Shown here in pieces: positions 54,779 to 63,571 of a stretch of DNA of 64,000 nt. Numbering within the stretch: the first letter of the stretch is position 1; the number at the start of each line of letters is the position of its first letter. Position numbers and translations under genes: made by a program. The stretch comes from Acidilobus saccharovorans 345-15 (GTDB lineage Archaea > Thermoproteota > Thermoprotei_A > Sulfolobales > Acidilobaceae), in assembly GCF_000144915.1 (NCBI RefSeq), contig NC_014374.1, forward strand, positions 124,001-188,000. The letters run 5' to 3'. Under the pieces are notes generated by a model. The model worked only from the letters and a program-made list of their open reading frames with translations, searched no databases and was not told the DNA's origin.

Positions 54779-55050
54779 TCGCTCATCCTTGTGACGGCCT
54801 CCACCTGAACGTCCTCGACGTCAGGCACGGACCTCAGCACGTCCTCAAGGGTCTCGGTGCCGCCCTCCACGTCCTCGGGCATGGCTATCACCAGCTTGAG
54901 CGCCTTGAGGCCGAAGGCTATGGGCTCCTCCCCCGAGTTCAGGACCTCGTAGCCCTGCGGCAGCGAGCCCTTGATCCTGTTGAGCAGGTCGCCAAGGTTA
55001 ACGTCAACTGAGGAGGGGGTCACGGTGACCAGCACAGCCACTCTTGCCAC
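54775..55050 (-). CDS. Elongation factor 1-beta
   Basis: A 91-residue guanine-nucleotide-exchange factor for aEF1A. It shows the compact ferredoxin-like fold (MARVAVLVTVTPSSVDVNLGDLLNRIKG, then EPIAFGLKALKLVIAMPED and VEDVQVEAVTRM), in the archaeal size. It promotes GDP release during elongation. It is 11 bases downstream of the zinc-ribbon gene and overlaps the VTT-like gene; zinc-ribbon and EF1-beta are commonly neighbours in archaea. Confidence 0.92.
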   Translation of the reverse strand: MARVAVLVTVTPSSVDVNLGDLLNRIKGSLPQGYEVLNSGEEPIAFGLKALKLVIAMPEDVEGGTETLEDVLRSVPDVEDVQVEAVTRMSE

Positions 55051-55061
55051 AGCCCCTCACC

Positions 55062-55271
55062 TCACGGACCCACGAAGCCGCAGTTGGGGCACCTGTACGG
55101 CGTCCCCTGCTTCCTGCACTTGGCGCAGCGCCATATCAGCACCTTGCCGCAGTTGGGGCAGTAGAAGGCCACGGCCTTCTCCTTCGGGTGTATGATCCTC
55201 CCGCAGCTGGTGCACACGGGGGGCTGGACCATGTCAAGCATGTCTATCTTTCTCACAGCGGCCACTGACAT
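55062..55271 (-). CDS. Zinc-ribbon RNA-binding-type protein (HVO_2753-like)
   Basis: A 69-residue protein with two zinc fingers of four Cys pairs: CTSCG, CPNCG, CAKCR and CPNCG. The last, YRCPNCGFVGP, sits in the C-terminus. Archaeal relatives of this small family are translation-associated and lie beside EF1-beta, as here. The probable start is one of the Met near MLDMVQPPV; the first ten residues may be extra. Confidence 0.8.
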   Translation of the reverse strand: MSVAAVRKIDMLDMVQPPVCTSCGRIIHPKEKAVAFYCPNCGKVLIWRCAKCRKQGTPYRCPNCGFVGP

Positions 55272-55315
55272 GCCCTTGTCTCCCCGCTCAGGCCTGTGAT
55301 CTCCCTTATTAAGTG

Positions 55316-57259
55316 TTAATCGGCCACGCCCCTGGGCCTCCTCAGCCCCCCTGCCTGGCCCCTCCTGGCCTGTGATATAGAGGCCCTGCCCGGGAGCCTG
55401 GTAGCTACCTCCGAGGGGTCCAGGGCCCTTATTACCTTGGCCTCGGGCGCCGCCCTTGAGAGGGAACTTATGATCTCCTCCGCCGCCTCCTCAACCTTCA
55501 TGTCCCCGGGCGTCACCCTGAGGTAGGCTATGGACTGGGGTAACACGACGCTCTCCGGGCCCACTACCACCACTGGAAGCCCCTCCTCGTCAAGGGCAAT
55601 GCCCAGGTACAGCTCAAGCCTCAGCGGTCTCAGGTAGTTCTTCTTGCCGTAGACCATGAAGGATCCCTTAGTTAAGTACTCGCCCGAGGGAGGGCTCTTT
55701 GACACCTGGGAGCCGTAGGCCCAGTAGACGCTGACGCTCGCCATCCCCTCCTTCCACGCCCTGCTGTAGGCGGCCGTCAGCACCGCTGCCTCGCTCACGT
55801 CAGTCTCAGTGAAGCCCCCAGCGGCGGCAGCCATGAGTATGACTGCAGGCGCCCCGTGTATGTCGGCGTGTAGGAAGACGTCATTTGGGCCGAGCATCTT
55901 CCTCACGAGGCTCTCGTTCTGGTCGGCGTCCCTGCCGCCAACTGCAAGCACCCCTGAAGACGTCACAAGCCAGTGGTACCTCTCGTACCAGGCCCTGCGC
56001 CTATGGCTTACCTTCTCCCTGAGCTCCTGGAGCTCGAGCTGCTCCTCAAGCTGCTTAAGCTTGGCCTCTATGTCAAGCTGCGTCCTGGAGGCCCTCTCCG
56101 CCTTAGCCCTGAGCTCCCCCGCCTGCCTGTAGAGCCTCTTTATGGCGTCGTCCACGGTCTCGTAGAGGTAAAGCTTCACGTCAACGCCTGACAGGTTGAC
56201 TATCATGTAGCCCTGCCTCCTGTTGACCTCCTTGGCCCCACACCCCTCCCTGCCCTCCTTGACGCACTGCAGGGCCTCGAGGGCCTGGTAATAGGAGGAG
56301 GCCACGGCGTTGGCCTGCGCTTCGAGGGCGCTGGCCTGCCTCAGGTACTCCTCGGCCTCAGCCTTAGCGGCCTCGAGGCTCTTGAGGAGCCTCTGCCTCT
56401 CCGCATCGAGGGGGCTCTGCCTCCTTGGCGTAAATGAGCTGAAGTAGAGGTCTAAGGCCTCGTCAAACGTGCTGAAGCTAAGCTCCCTGAGGCCTGCCGC
56501 TGAGGTCGCTCTGAACGGCGTGGCCTGCACAGGCGAGCCGTCCTGGCCCACGTAAACGTAGCCCTGCCCCCTCAGCGACTCCTCAGCTATGGATCTGAGC
56601 GCGTCCGCGACCTTAGCCAGGTCCGCCTCGCTTACGGCCTGCGGCTGCTCATTACCCTTGAGCCCCGCCCTGAAGGCTGCCTCCTCCGCGGCCTCGCCGG
56701 GCACCCCGAGGTTCATGACAAGGGCCCTCACTATGTCCTTGGCCTGGGACCCCCTGAGCCTGCTCGCCAGCCCAGCGCCGTCGAGGGCGAAGGGGCTCTC
56801 GAGCCTCAGGGGAGGGTAGGAGTACTGGAGCCCCCTCCTCACCCTCCTGTCCTTGGCGTCAAAGTATGACGAGGCCGCCACCAGCCTGCCGTCAGGCGAG
56901 ACCAGCGCTATGACCCCCCTGGGCAGAAGCTCAAAGACGAGCCTGTGGCCGTCCTCAAGTGTGATCTCGACAAGCCTGTCGAAGCCCACCTGCTTGACCT
57001 CTGACACCCTCAGGTCCCTCACGGCGTCCCTCATTGCCTTTGCGAGCGGGCCCAGCTCCCTCCCTGGCTGGTACCTGGCGCTCGCGTGGAGCCTGACCCC
57101 AGGCTGGGCTACAAGGAAGTCCCCGTACCTCAGCCTCATCCTTATGGCCAGAAGGTCCCCGTCCTGGTATATGTTGTCCAGCCTCTGGCCCCTGAGCTGG
57201 CTCGCCTGCTGCGCCACCCAGGCCATAACGTCAAGCGAGCTCATGGACTTCCTTGCCAC
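55316..57259 (-). CDS. Rqc2/NEMF (RqcH) homologue, DUF814 protein
   Basis: A 647-residue protein. The N-terminal NFACT-N domain (SSLDVMAWVAQQASQLRGQRLDNIYQ) is followed by a long Ala/Glu/Arg coiled coil (about residues 275-420) and NFACT-R (WLVTSSGVLAVGGRDADQNESLVRKMLGPNDVFLHADIHGAPAVIL, near 430-475). The family recognises stalled large ribosomal subunits and in bacteria adds alanine tails. It abuts the next gene by one base. Archaea lack a clear Ltn1 ligase, so the downstream fate of stalled chains is open. Confidence 0.9.
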   Translation of the reverse strand: MARKSMSSLDVMAWVAQQASQLRGQRLDNIYQDGDLLAIRMRLRYGDFLVAQPGVRLHASARYQPGRELGPLAKAMRDAVRDLRVSEVKQVGFDRLVEITLEDGHRLVFELLPRGVIALVSPDGRLVAASSYFDAKDRRVRRGLQYSYPPLRLESPFALDGAGLASRLRGSQAKDIVRALVMNLGVPGEAAEEAAFRAGLKGNEQPQAVSEADLAKVADALRSIAEESLRGQGYVYVGQDGSPVQATPFRATSAAGLRELSFSTFDEALDLYFSSFTPRRQSPLDAERQRLLKSLEAAKAEAEEYLRQASALEAQANAVASSYYQALEALQCVKEGREGCGAKEVNRRQGYMIVNLSGVDVKLYLYETVDDAIKRLYRQAGELRAKAERASRTQLDIEAKLKQLEEQLELQELREKVSHRRRAWYERYHWLVTSSGVLAVGGRDADQNESLVRKMLGPNDVFLHADIHGAPAVILMAAAAGGFTETDVSEAAVLTAAYSRAWKEGMASVSVYWAYGSQVSKSPPSGEYLTKGSFMVYGKKNYLRPLRLELYLGIALDEEGLPVVVVGPESVVLPQSIAYLRVTPGDMKVEEAAEEIISSLSRAAPEAKVIRALDPSEVATRLPGRASISQARRGQAGGLRRPRGVAD

Positions 57260-57697
57260 CTACGCCACCCTCTCGGACCTGAGCCCCCTGAAGAGCCACG
57301 AGTACTTGTCGTAGAGGGAGCAGTCAACTATAATGTCGTCGCCCTCCCTTATTATTGAGAGCCCTTCAAGGGGGTTCTCCGGGGGCTCCGGGAGCCCCTT
57401 GGGCTTCACAGAGCCCGCGTATATGAGCTTCCTCTCCCCTTTCCTCCACCAGTACCTGCCGTAGTACTCGTACACCCTGGTTACTCCGTTGACCCTCTTG
57501 TACACCTTGTGGACGGGCTTAAGGTAGTAGCCCCTCCTGGAGGCGAGCTCGTTGTAGACGTAGAGCTTCTCCTTGACCTCGCTCAGGACGGAGTATATGG
57601 CTGAGTAGCCCCCATACACCCTTACCCTGCAGTGGGGCTCACTCGGCTTTTCTCGCTCATCCCCGCCCGCCGGTCGCCTCGTCGCAGGTTCCATCAT
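57260..57697 (-). CDS. Conserved hypothetical protein, 145 aa
   Basis: Not recognised. It is basic and Tyr-rich with a core (GGYSAIYSVLSEVKEKLYVYNELASRRGYYLKPVHKVYKRVNG) and YEYYGRYWWRKGERKLIYAG, suggesting a small nucleic-acid or ribosome-associated fold. The N-terminal 20 residues are low complexity. It directly precedes the Rqc2-type gene with no spacing, so they share a message, and a linked role in ribosome rescue is possible. Confidence 0.6.
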   Translation of the reverse strand: MMEPATRRPAGGDEREKPSEPHCRVRVYGGYSAIYSVLSEVKEKLYVYNELASRRGYYLKPVHKVYKRVNGVTRVYEYYGRYWWRKGERKLIYAGSVKPKGLPEPPENPLEGLSIIREGDDIIVDCSLYDKYSWLFRGLRSERVA

Positions 57698-57729
57698 TGC
57701 CCCTTGGATAAGGTTATGTGCGAGGCTAA

Positions 57730-58446
57730 TTAGCTGAAGAAGGCCTCCAGCCCCGCCCTGACCTCCTTAACCCACACGGGCGATCTGTTGAGGGGAAACG
57801 CGACGTTATAGACTGGCACGCCGCCGACGGTGGTGAACCTGGACCCCTTGTGGGCGTGGCCGTGGACCGCCACCGTGGGCCTGAGCTCTGCTATCAGCCT
57901 CTCCATCCTGGAGCTGTAGAGGTTCGAGTAAAACCTCGGGTCCTCGCCCTTGAGGTTTGCCCTGGCCAGGGCGTAGTGCGAAAGCAGGACCACCCTGTCA
58001 GCCTCGGACTTGGCCCTTGCAAGGAGCTCCCTGACGACCTCAACCCTCTTCATGTAGATCTCCTCTATGCCCTTGATGTGGGCCTCCTGCCACCTCGTGG
58101 GCCTGTCCAGCGCTCCCGGGGTTCCCACCACTGCCACCCTAAGCCCCCCGCAGTCGTAAACCTTGAGCTCGTCCGCCAGCCAGTCGACCTGCGGGTACCG
58201 CCTCCTCAGCTCGTCCCACCTGTCCTGGAACTCGTCGTTGCCAAATGTAGCCACAATTTTGGACCCAAACCTCTCCTCTATGACCTTCATCACGGGCTCC
58301 GCCATAGCGACGTTTCCCCTGTCAACTATGTCGCCCGCCAGGAGGAAGAGGCACGGCCTTCCAGTCACCGATGCCAGTGACCTGATGAAGTCGTTAAGGT
58401 ACTCCGGCGAGTGTATGTCAGACGAGGCCAGCAGCTGCAGGCTCAA
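57730..58446 (-). CDS. Metallophosphoesterase
   Basis: A 238-residue calcineurin-like phosphoesterase: SSDIHSPEYL, AGDIVDRGN, TFGNDEFQD (in place of GNHD), LLSHYALA and VHGHAHKG. The family's dinuclear metal site appears complete except that the GNHD position reads GNDE. Substrates may be cyclic nucleotides, phosphorylated proteins or nucleic acids; not decided here. It lies 32 bases upstream of the preceding hypothetical gene and is divergent from Pus10. Confidence 0.85.
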   Translation of the reverse strand: MSLQLLASSDIHSPEYLNDFIRSLASVTGRPCLFLLAGDIVDRGNVAMAEPVMKVIEERFGSKIVATFGNDEFQDRWDELRRRYPQVDWLADELKVYDCGGLRVAVVGTPGALDRPTRWQEAHIKGIEEIYMKRVEVVRELLARAKSEADRVVLLSHYALARANLKGEDPRFYSNLYSSRMERLIAELRPTVAVHGHAHKGSRFTTVGGVPVYNVAFPLNRSPVWVKEVRAGLEAFFS

Positions 58447-58623
58447 GCCCGCTCCCTGTTGGAAGAGTGCCGCGCAGGTTTACAGCGTTGTTATAAACGT
58501 CACAGTCCCAGACAGGTGTGGGCCTATGATGCGCGATGGGCAGTCCGAGCCGTGAGGACTAACGACTTTCTGAGGCCCTACCCTTAATATTCCATAGGGG
58601 ACGCTAGAGGAGGGCCTACCGAC

Positions 58624-59826
58624 TTGAACGAAGACCCTGCTCAGCAGGCCATGAAGGTGCTTGCCAAGTACCCGCTCTGCGACAGGTGCCTGGGAAGGCT
58701 GTTCGCGGGCCTAGGAAGGGGGCTGAGCAACGCCGAGAGGGGCAGGGCCCTCAAGCTTTCGGTCGTGATGAGCCTTCACGCCATGTCACTGAGCGGAAGG
58801 CTCCCGGAGAACGCTAGGGACGTGCTGGCCAACGCCGGAGGGGCCGCTGCCCAGGTCTATGTAGAGCTCTTCGGCTCCCCTCCAGAGCACAGGAGCTGCT
58901 ACATATGTAATGACGCACTGGACAAGTTCCTTGATGAGATGCCTCAGAGGGTGGCAGACGCAGTGAAGGAGTGGGGCGGCAGCACGTTCCTGGTTGGCGC
59001 AAAGGTTGACCCAGGGGTCATAGCCAGGGAGGAGCGCATAAAGGCAGAGTTCGGCCTGGCCTTCGGCGAGTCCATAAAGTCTGAAATAAAGAGGGAGCTG
59101 GGCAAGAGGGCCCAGCAGCTGGGCCCCAAGGTCTCCTTTGACAGGCCGGACGTTGTCGTTATGGTGAGCTTTCCTGACGGCAGCGTGAGCGTGCAGCCCA
59201 GGAGGCTCGTGGTCAAGGGGCTCTACAGGAGGCTCAGAAGGGACCTCCAGCTGAGGCCCAGGGAGGCACTCTCTCACCCGCTCGTGGCCAGGCTGATCAA
59301 CGACACGAGGTCGTCAAGGGTCGGGATAGTCGGGCTCGTGAGGGACGAGAAGGAGGTCAGGGCCCTGGGGCTGGGCATTCCTGTTGAGTTTCACCTCGGA
59401 GGGCCTAGGGTGCGCCTGGTGCCCCCTGACGGCTCCATCATAGAGGCCGAGGGGGCCTCGCTTGAGGTCAACAGCTCGGTGGAGGCCTCCGGACCCGAGG
59501 ACCTCTCAAGGAGGGTCAGGGTTTACAGGTGCGTCCTCTATGTCGAGGGAGGCGCCTTTGAGTCCCTGCAGCTGGCGGCGGCGTCGCTGCGTGGCAAGGA
59601 GGTCAGGCAGAAGTTCATGGGAAAGGAGGTCAGCGGGGTCGTCAGGGGGGCCGAGTGCGTTGACATGGGCGGAGGCCTGGCGGAGTGTATCATAGCGCTT
59701 GACGAGAGGCTCCACGTAATGGAGCTGGTGAGCGGCAGTGGGACCGAGCCGAGCCTGAGCGGCCTCCTGGGGACAGCTGCCGAGTGCGTAGTGGCTGATC
59801 TACTTGGAGTGATCCCCCTGAGGTGA
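58624..59826 (+). CDS. pus10: Pus10-family pseudouridine synthase homologue with altered active site
   Basis: A 400-residue protein whose N-terminus carries the Pus10 zinc site (Cys19/22 in LCDRCLGRL, Cys92/95 in CYICND) and THUMP-like region (SFDRPDVVVMVSFPDGS). The usual catalytic segment GREDIDVRMLG-x-GRPF aligns with DEKEVRALGLGIPVEF near residue 241. The catalytic Asp would then be Glu244, and the conserved Gly-Arg-Pro-Phe is lost. The C-terminal SGSGTEPSLSGLLG segment is kept. Pus10 makes pseudouridine at tRNA positions 54 and 55; this copy may be inactive or specialised. The start is TTG 58624. Confidence 0.75.
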   Translation: MNEDPAQQAMKVLAKYPLCDRCLGRLFAGLGRGLSNAERGRALKLSVVMSLHAMSLSGRLPENARDVLANAGGAAAQVYVELFGSPPEHRSCYICNDALDKFLDEMPQRVADAVKEWGGSTFLVGAKVDPGVIAREERIKAEFGLAFGESIKSEIKRELGKRAQQLGPKVSFDRPDVVVMVSFPDGSVSVQPRRLVVKGLYRRLRRDLQLRPREALSHPLVARLINDTRSSRVGIVGLVRDEKEVRALGLGIPVEFHLGGPRVRLVPPDGSIIEAEGASLEVNSSVEASGPEDLSRRVRVYRCVLYVEGGAFESLQLAAASLRGKEVRQKFMGKEVSGVVRGAECVDMGGGLAECIIALDERLHVMELVSGSGTEPSLSGLLGTAAECVVADLLGVIPLR

Positions 59827-61139
59827 GGGGCTTGATACTATATGGTCACGTGAAGGAGCTTGCGGGAGGCGCGATCATAGCCCTTATACTTGGCGGCCTC
59901 ATGTTCAGGTCTAGGTACTTCCACAACCTGCCCATCTGGACCTTCATGTCGTTTGCCGCGTTCATAGCAATAGTCAGCGGCCTCGTGAAACCTAATGACG
60001 TGGAGGACTACGTTAACTGGAACGTCATACTTTTCCTCATAGGCATGTTCAACATCGGCGCCCTCGCGGAGGAGTCAGGGCTCCTTGAATACGTCACCTA
60101 CTATATAGTCTACAAGGTGAGGGACAGGGTCAGGCTAATAATAGTCCTAACCATCGCGCTAGGCGTCATGGCTGCCATAGTTGTCAACGACGCAGTTGCC
60201 GCCATGGGTTCGCTCATAATAGTGCCGCTGGCCAAGGTCATAGGCGTTGACCCAGAGCTCGCAATACTCATGTTAGCGTTCGCCGTCACCATAGGCTCCA
60301 CCATGACGCCCCTGGGCAACCCGCAGAACATGCTAATAGCCGTGAGCTCCGGCGTCCAGGCACCACTGAGCACGTTCGTCATCTACCTCGCCGTCCCTAC
60401 GATGGTAAACCTTGCCGTCACGGGCTACATCCTGGCTAAGATCTATGGTGTTAAGGGCGGGCCCGTGAAGCTGCCCTACAGGATACCTGAGGAGGCCATA
60501 AGGAACAGGAGGGACGCCATGCTCGCCGCCCTGTCCCTGGTAGTCATAATAGTGGCGCTGACTGTCAATGACATGCTTGAGCTAATGAGAAGGCCCGCAA
60601 TAACTGAGATAGGAATCATACCGTTCACGGTCGCCGCTGCAACCTTCATACTGTCAAGCGATCCAAGGGAAACCATCAGGAGGGTCAACTGGGGCACGAT
60701 ACTGTTCTTCATAGTGATGTTCATAGCTATGGCTGGCGTCTGGAACTCCGGCATACTCACATCCCTCTTCAGGTACCTGCTGCCGGGCGTTGGGAGCCCG
60801 CTTAACGACTTCATCAGAATCACGGCGTCATCGCTTCTGTTCAGCCAGCTTCTGAGTAACGTGCCCTTCGTGGAGCTCTTCATAATTTACATGCAGAGCA
60901 TTGGGTTCAGCGGCGCCAATTACATGGCCTGGCTAACGCTTGCCATGGCATCAACCATAGCTGGCAACCTGACCATACTTGGGGCTGCGTCAAACGTTAT
61001 AATATTAGAGTCCACAGAGGCCCGTCACGGCGTCTCTGTAAGCTACTGGAAGTTCATGATCGTAGGGGCGTTGGTCACGCTAGTAAACGTGGCCATCTAC
61101 GCCGCCTATATGATACCGCTGTCGATGCTGCGCATCTAG
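59823..61139 (+). CDS. SLC13/ArsB/NhaD-superfamily permease
   Basis: A 438-residue membrane protein with about ten segments of the ion-transporter superfamily. VNDAVAAMGSLIIVPLAKVIGVD is the helix-loop typical of the group, GSTMTPLGNPQNMLIAVSSGVQ the first re-entrant loop, and NVPFVELFIIYMQ the second. It could carry arsenite, carboxylates or sodium/proton; the loop style is nearer to ArsB/NhaD than to citrate carriers. It overlaps the Pus10 stop by four bases (GTGA), so translation is coupled. Confidence 0.8.
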   Translation: MRGLILYGHVKELAGGAIIALILGGLMFRSRYFHNLPIWTFMSFAAFIAIVSGLVKPNDVEDYVNWNVILFLIGMFNIGALAEESGLLEYVTYYIVYKVRDRVRLIIVLTIALGVMAAIVVNDAVAAMGSLIIVPLAKVIGVDPELAILMLAFAVTIGSTMTPLGNPQNMLIAVSSGVQAPLSTFVIYLAVPTMVNLAVTGYILAKIYGVKGGPVKLPYRIPEEAIRNRRDAMLAALSLVVIIVALTVNDMLELMRRPAITEIGIIPFTVAAATFILSSDPRETIRRVNWGTILFFIVMFIAMAGVWNSGILTSLFRYLLPGVGSPLNDFIRITASSLLFSQLLSNVPFVELFIIYMQSIGFSGANYMAWLTLAMASTIAGNLTILGAASNVIILESTEARHGVSVSYWKFMIVGALVTLVNVAIYAAYMIPLSMLRI

Positions 61140-61921
61140 GCCCGTCGCTCAAGCTTCCTGACGGCCGCCGGCTTGAGCTTGTGCTCCTTGAAGAGCCGCA
61201 TCCTCTCCTTGGCCTCGTCAGTCATGGCTAGGGAGGCCAGCTGGCCTGTGGCCTCCTTCATGCGCGATAGGTCGACGTCGCTCAGGGCCAGCCTCTTTAT
61301 CGCCTGCAGGGCCTGCGGCGGGAACGACATAAGCGTGCTCAGTATATCATCTACTGTTTGGTCAACGTCGGCCTGAGGCACAACCTCGTCAACTATGCCC
61401 AGCAGGGAGGCCTCCGTGGCCGACAGCCTCTGGCCGGTCATCGCTAAGTACCTGGCCTTCCTGTGGCCCAGCGCTGTGACGCCAAGGCTTAACAGGAAGG
61501 GGGGCAGAAGGCCAAGGGCGACCTCGGGGAAGCTAATCCACGCGTTCTCAGCAGCTACCACGACGTCGCACGCCAGGAGGAGCTCCGCCCCGCCGCCAGC
61601 GGCCAGGCCCTTGACGGCGCAGACTATAGGCTTATTGCACTTTATCATAGTTGTAACCACGTCAAGTATCCTGTTGAAGAACTCCTCTGACTCCCTCTGC
61701 GTGCTAAGCCTTGACATGGCGTCTATGTCATCCCCTGCGCTGAACGCCACCTCGCTTCCAGTGAGCAATATAGAGCGTAGGTCAGTGGCGCAGCCCTTCT
61801 CAAGCTCCCTTGCAAGAGAGTCCCACATCTCGCCGTTTATGGCATTCAGCTTCTCAGGCCTGTTTATCGTGATCCTGTAGGCCATGTTCTTATAGTTCTC
61901 ACCGTATACATAAGTGGACAT
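61136..61921 (-). CDS. Enoyl-CoA hydratase/isomerase family protein
   Basis: A 261-residue crotonase. The oxyanion motif SAGDDIDAMSRL (residue 60-70) and GLAAGGGAELLLACDVVVAAEN near 105 with a first catalytic Glu are present, followed by ISFPEVALGLLP with the second Glu, so hydratase activity is expected. It adds water to 2-enoyl-CoA, the step after acyl-CoA dehydrogenase, which is encoded 24 kb away. It ends on the permease stop with a four-base overlap. Confidence 0.88.
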   Translation of the reverse strand: MSTYVYGENYKNMAYRITINRPEKLNAINGEMWDSLARELEKGCATDLRSILLTGSEVAFSAGDDIDAMSRLSTQRESEEFFNRILDVVTTMIKCNKPIVCAVKGLAAGGGAELLLACDVVVAAENAWISFPEVALGLLPPFLLSLGVTALGHRKARYLAMTGQRLSATEASLLGIVDEVVPQADVDQTVDDILSTLMSFPPQALQAIKRLALSDVDLSRMKEATGQLASLAMTDEAKERMRLFKEHKLKPAAVRKLERRA

Positions 61922-62016
61922 GTTTCCGCCTGTGCTGCCCTTAGAGGGCCACGGAGTATTTTTGCGGAGGCACGTGCCGGGTAACTAAGACTTCATGCAA
62001 TTATGAATTAGGGCGA

Positions 62017-62102
62017 CGCCGGGGGTGGGATTTGAACCCACGCGCCCCTTGCGGAGCAACGGGTCTCCAGCCCGTCCCCTTGGGCCGCTCGGGCACCCCG
62101 GC
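62017..62102 (-). tRNA. tRNA-Ser (anticodon GGA)
   Basis: A type II tRNA of 86 nt. The acceptor is GCCGGGG with CCCCGGC, the anticodon stem ACGGG/CCCGT with loop CTGGAGA (anticodon GGA), and the T-arm GTGGG TTCAAAT CCCAC. A long variable arm (TGCTCCGCAAGGGGCGC region) is diagnostic for Ser. The discriminator is G, and CCA is not encoded. It lies directly downstream of cbf5 on the same strand. Confidence 0.93.
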
Positions 62103-62137
62103 GCCAAGGTGTAGATGAATGCTTGTGCTTAAATCTG

Positions 62138-63210
62138 TTAGCTAGCCCCTTTGCTCTTCCACATGCGCGGGTAGATGCCGCGCGGCATCACTATGCGGGT
62201 GGGCTTGACGGCTATGCCCTTATCGCGCTCCATGACTTCTTTGGCATCCATGACAGCCTCACCTAAGCCTACCAGCTCTCCCTTAAGCGTTAGCATGGCA
62301 ACCCTGCCGCCTGCCTTTACATCAGGCGTGAGCAGCGATATCCCCGGCACGGCGAGGGGGGCACCGTTTACGACGCTCTCAACCGCGCTGTCCCTGAGCA
62401 CAACCTTAGGTAGCTCGCACGTAATGACCTCCCCTGGGAGCACCGCCCTCCTGAGGTAGTCATCCTTACCCTCCTCCCTGAAGCGATACACGGCCTCCGA
62501 GAGCTCCTGCAGAGTGACTAAATTGTGGTCCTCGTCGAAGGGGCCCGTCTTAATTCTCCTCAGCTCCCTCATGTGCGCGCCGACTCCCAGGACAAGCCCC
62601 ATGTCCCAGCACAGCTTCCTCATATAGGTCCCTGGGTCCGACTCTACCCTAAGCAGGGCCAGCCTGCCCCTGACCTCAAGCACCTCAAGCGAGAATATTC
62701 TCCTGGTGCGCAGGGCCCTCTTGACGTTGCTCCTAACGGGCGGCCTCTGATATATCGTGCCCGTGAACTCCTCCGCCACCTCCCTGAGCTTCTTCTCGCT
62801 TACATCGCCATGAAGTTGCATGACGCAGACGTACGCCTTCCTCGAGTGCACCACAGAGCCCATTATCTTGGTCATATGGTCAAGGGCTACGGGCAGGACG
62901 CCTGTTACTTTGGGATTTCCCCGCCCAGGCCACGCGGCCTGAGCCCAAGGGTCCCTCCATGCCCCGCCCGCTTAACCCCCAGGAGCCTCTTAACCCAGGC
63001 CGTGACTTCATGGCTTGTAGGCCCGGGAGGCTTGTCTATGTTAACCACCCCATAACTTATGTACTCCTCTGCGGGCCTCTCGGTTGGTATAACACCGTAG
63101 TCGCCCGAGGTGTCCTCTGGCATCTTCTCAAGCCACTGGGCCCTGTGGCCGCAGAAGTCGTTGACGAAGTTCAAAAACTCCCTTCCACGCCTTGTGAGCT
63201 CAGAGCTCAA
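62138..63210 (-). CDS. cbf5: tRNA/rRNA pseudouridine synthase Cbf5 (split by an intron)
   Basis: The gene is read as two exons on the minus strand, 63210-62946 and 62916-62138, joined to 347 codons. Exon 1 (TTG start) ends ...KRAGHGGTL and exon 2 continues [13 protein letters not shown], so the catalytic Asp loop GHGGTLDP is only complete after removing 29 bases (62917-62945). Without removal the frame ends at once. The rest ([42 protein letters not shown] and a C-terminal PUA domain) is standard Cbf5, the H/ACA-guided pseudouridine synthase. It follows the eL14 gene by 15 bases. Confidence 0.95.
62917..62945 (-). other. 29-nt bulge-helix-bulge intron in cbf5 pre-mRNA
   Basis: On the RNA, the outer helix GGGA/UCCC is followed by a 3-nt bulge AAA, a 4-bp helix CCCU/GGGG, a 3-nt bulge UGG, and the 9-bp inner helix GCUCAGGCC/GGCCUGGGC with loop GCGU. 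This is the canonical symmetrical motif of the archaeal splicing endonuclease. Cutting after the second base of each bulge removes exactly 29 bases and restores Thr-Leu-Asp-Pro. Introns in cbf5 are known from other Crenarchaeota; this fits them. Confidence 0.95.
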
Positions 63211-63225
63211 CCCTAAGCACCGGCC

Positions 63226-63516
63226 TCAGGCTAAGGCCTGCTGAAGCTTTACCCTCTCCCTCATAAAGTCCGCGAGGCCAGCAGCCTCTATTGCCTTGAG
63301 CACCTCCTCGTCGCTGGCCCCCTTGTTTATCTGAACTACCTTGTCTAGGGGCATTATGTGCGATATGTTTACCCTCCTCCTTCTTACGCCAGTAAGCGTC
63401 TTGGGCCCTGTGACTAGCACGTTGTTCTCATCCACTATGTCAACTATTACGCACTTCCTGCCGGCCTCACGGCCCCTCAGCTTATAGCATATCCTCCCGA
63501 CCTCTATGGCAGGCAC
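63226..63516 (-). CDS. rpl14e: Ribosomal protein eL14
   Basis: A 96-residue large-subunit protein: AIEVGRICYKLRGREAGRKCVIVDIVDENNVLVTGPKTLTGVRRRRVN, with the short SH3-like barrel and the GPK loop typical of eL14, and a helical C-terminus. It precedes cbf5 in a translation-linked pair also found in other archaea. The upstream 55 bases hold a probable promoter. Confidence 0.92.
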   Translation of the reverse strand: MPAIEVGRICYKLRGREAGRKCVIVDIVDENNVLVTGPKTLTGVRRRRVNISHIMPLDKVVQINKGASDEEVLKAIEAAGLADFMRERVKLQQALA

Positions 63517-63571
63517 CTTAAGGCCACCCTGGAGGTTTTGAGGAGGTGGTTCACTTTAAAACTGTTCTAGC

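Noticed and set aside
62138-63210. cbf5 as a frameshifted pseudogene
   Set aside because: The break coincides with a canonical bulge-helix-bulge motif, and precise removal restores a conserved loop, so an intron explains it better.
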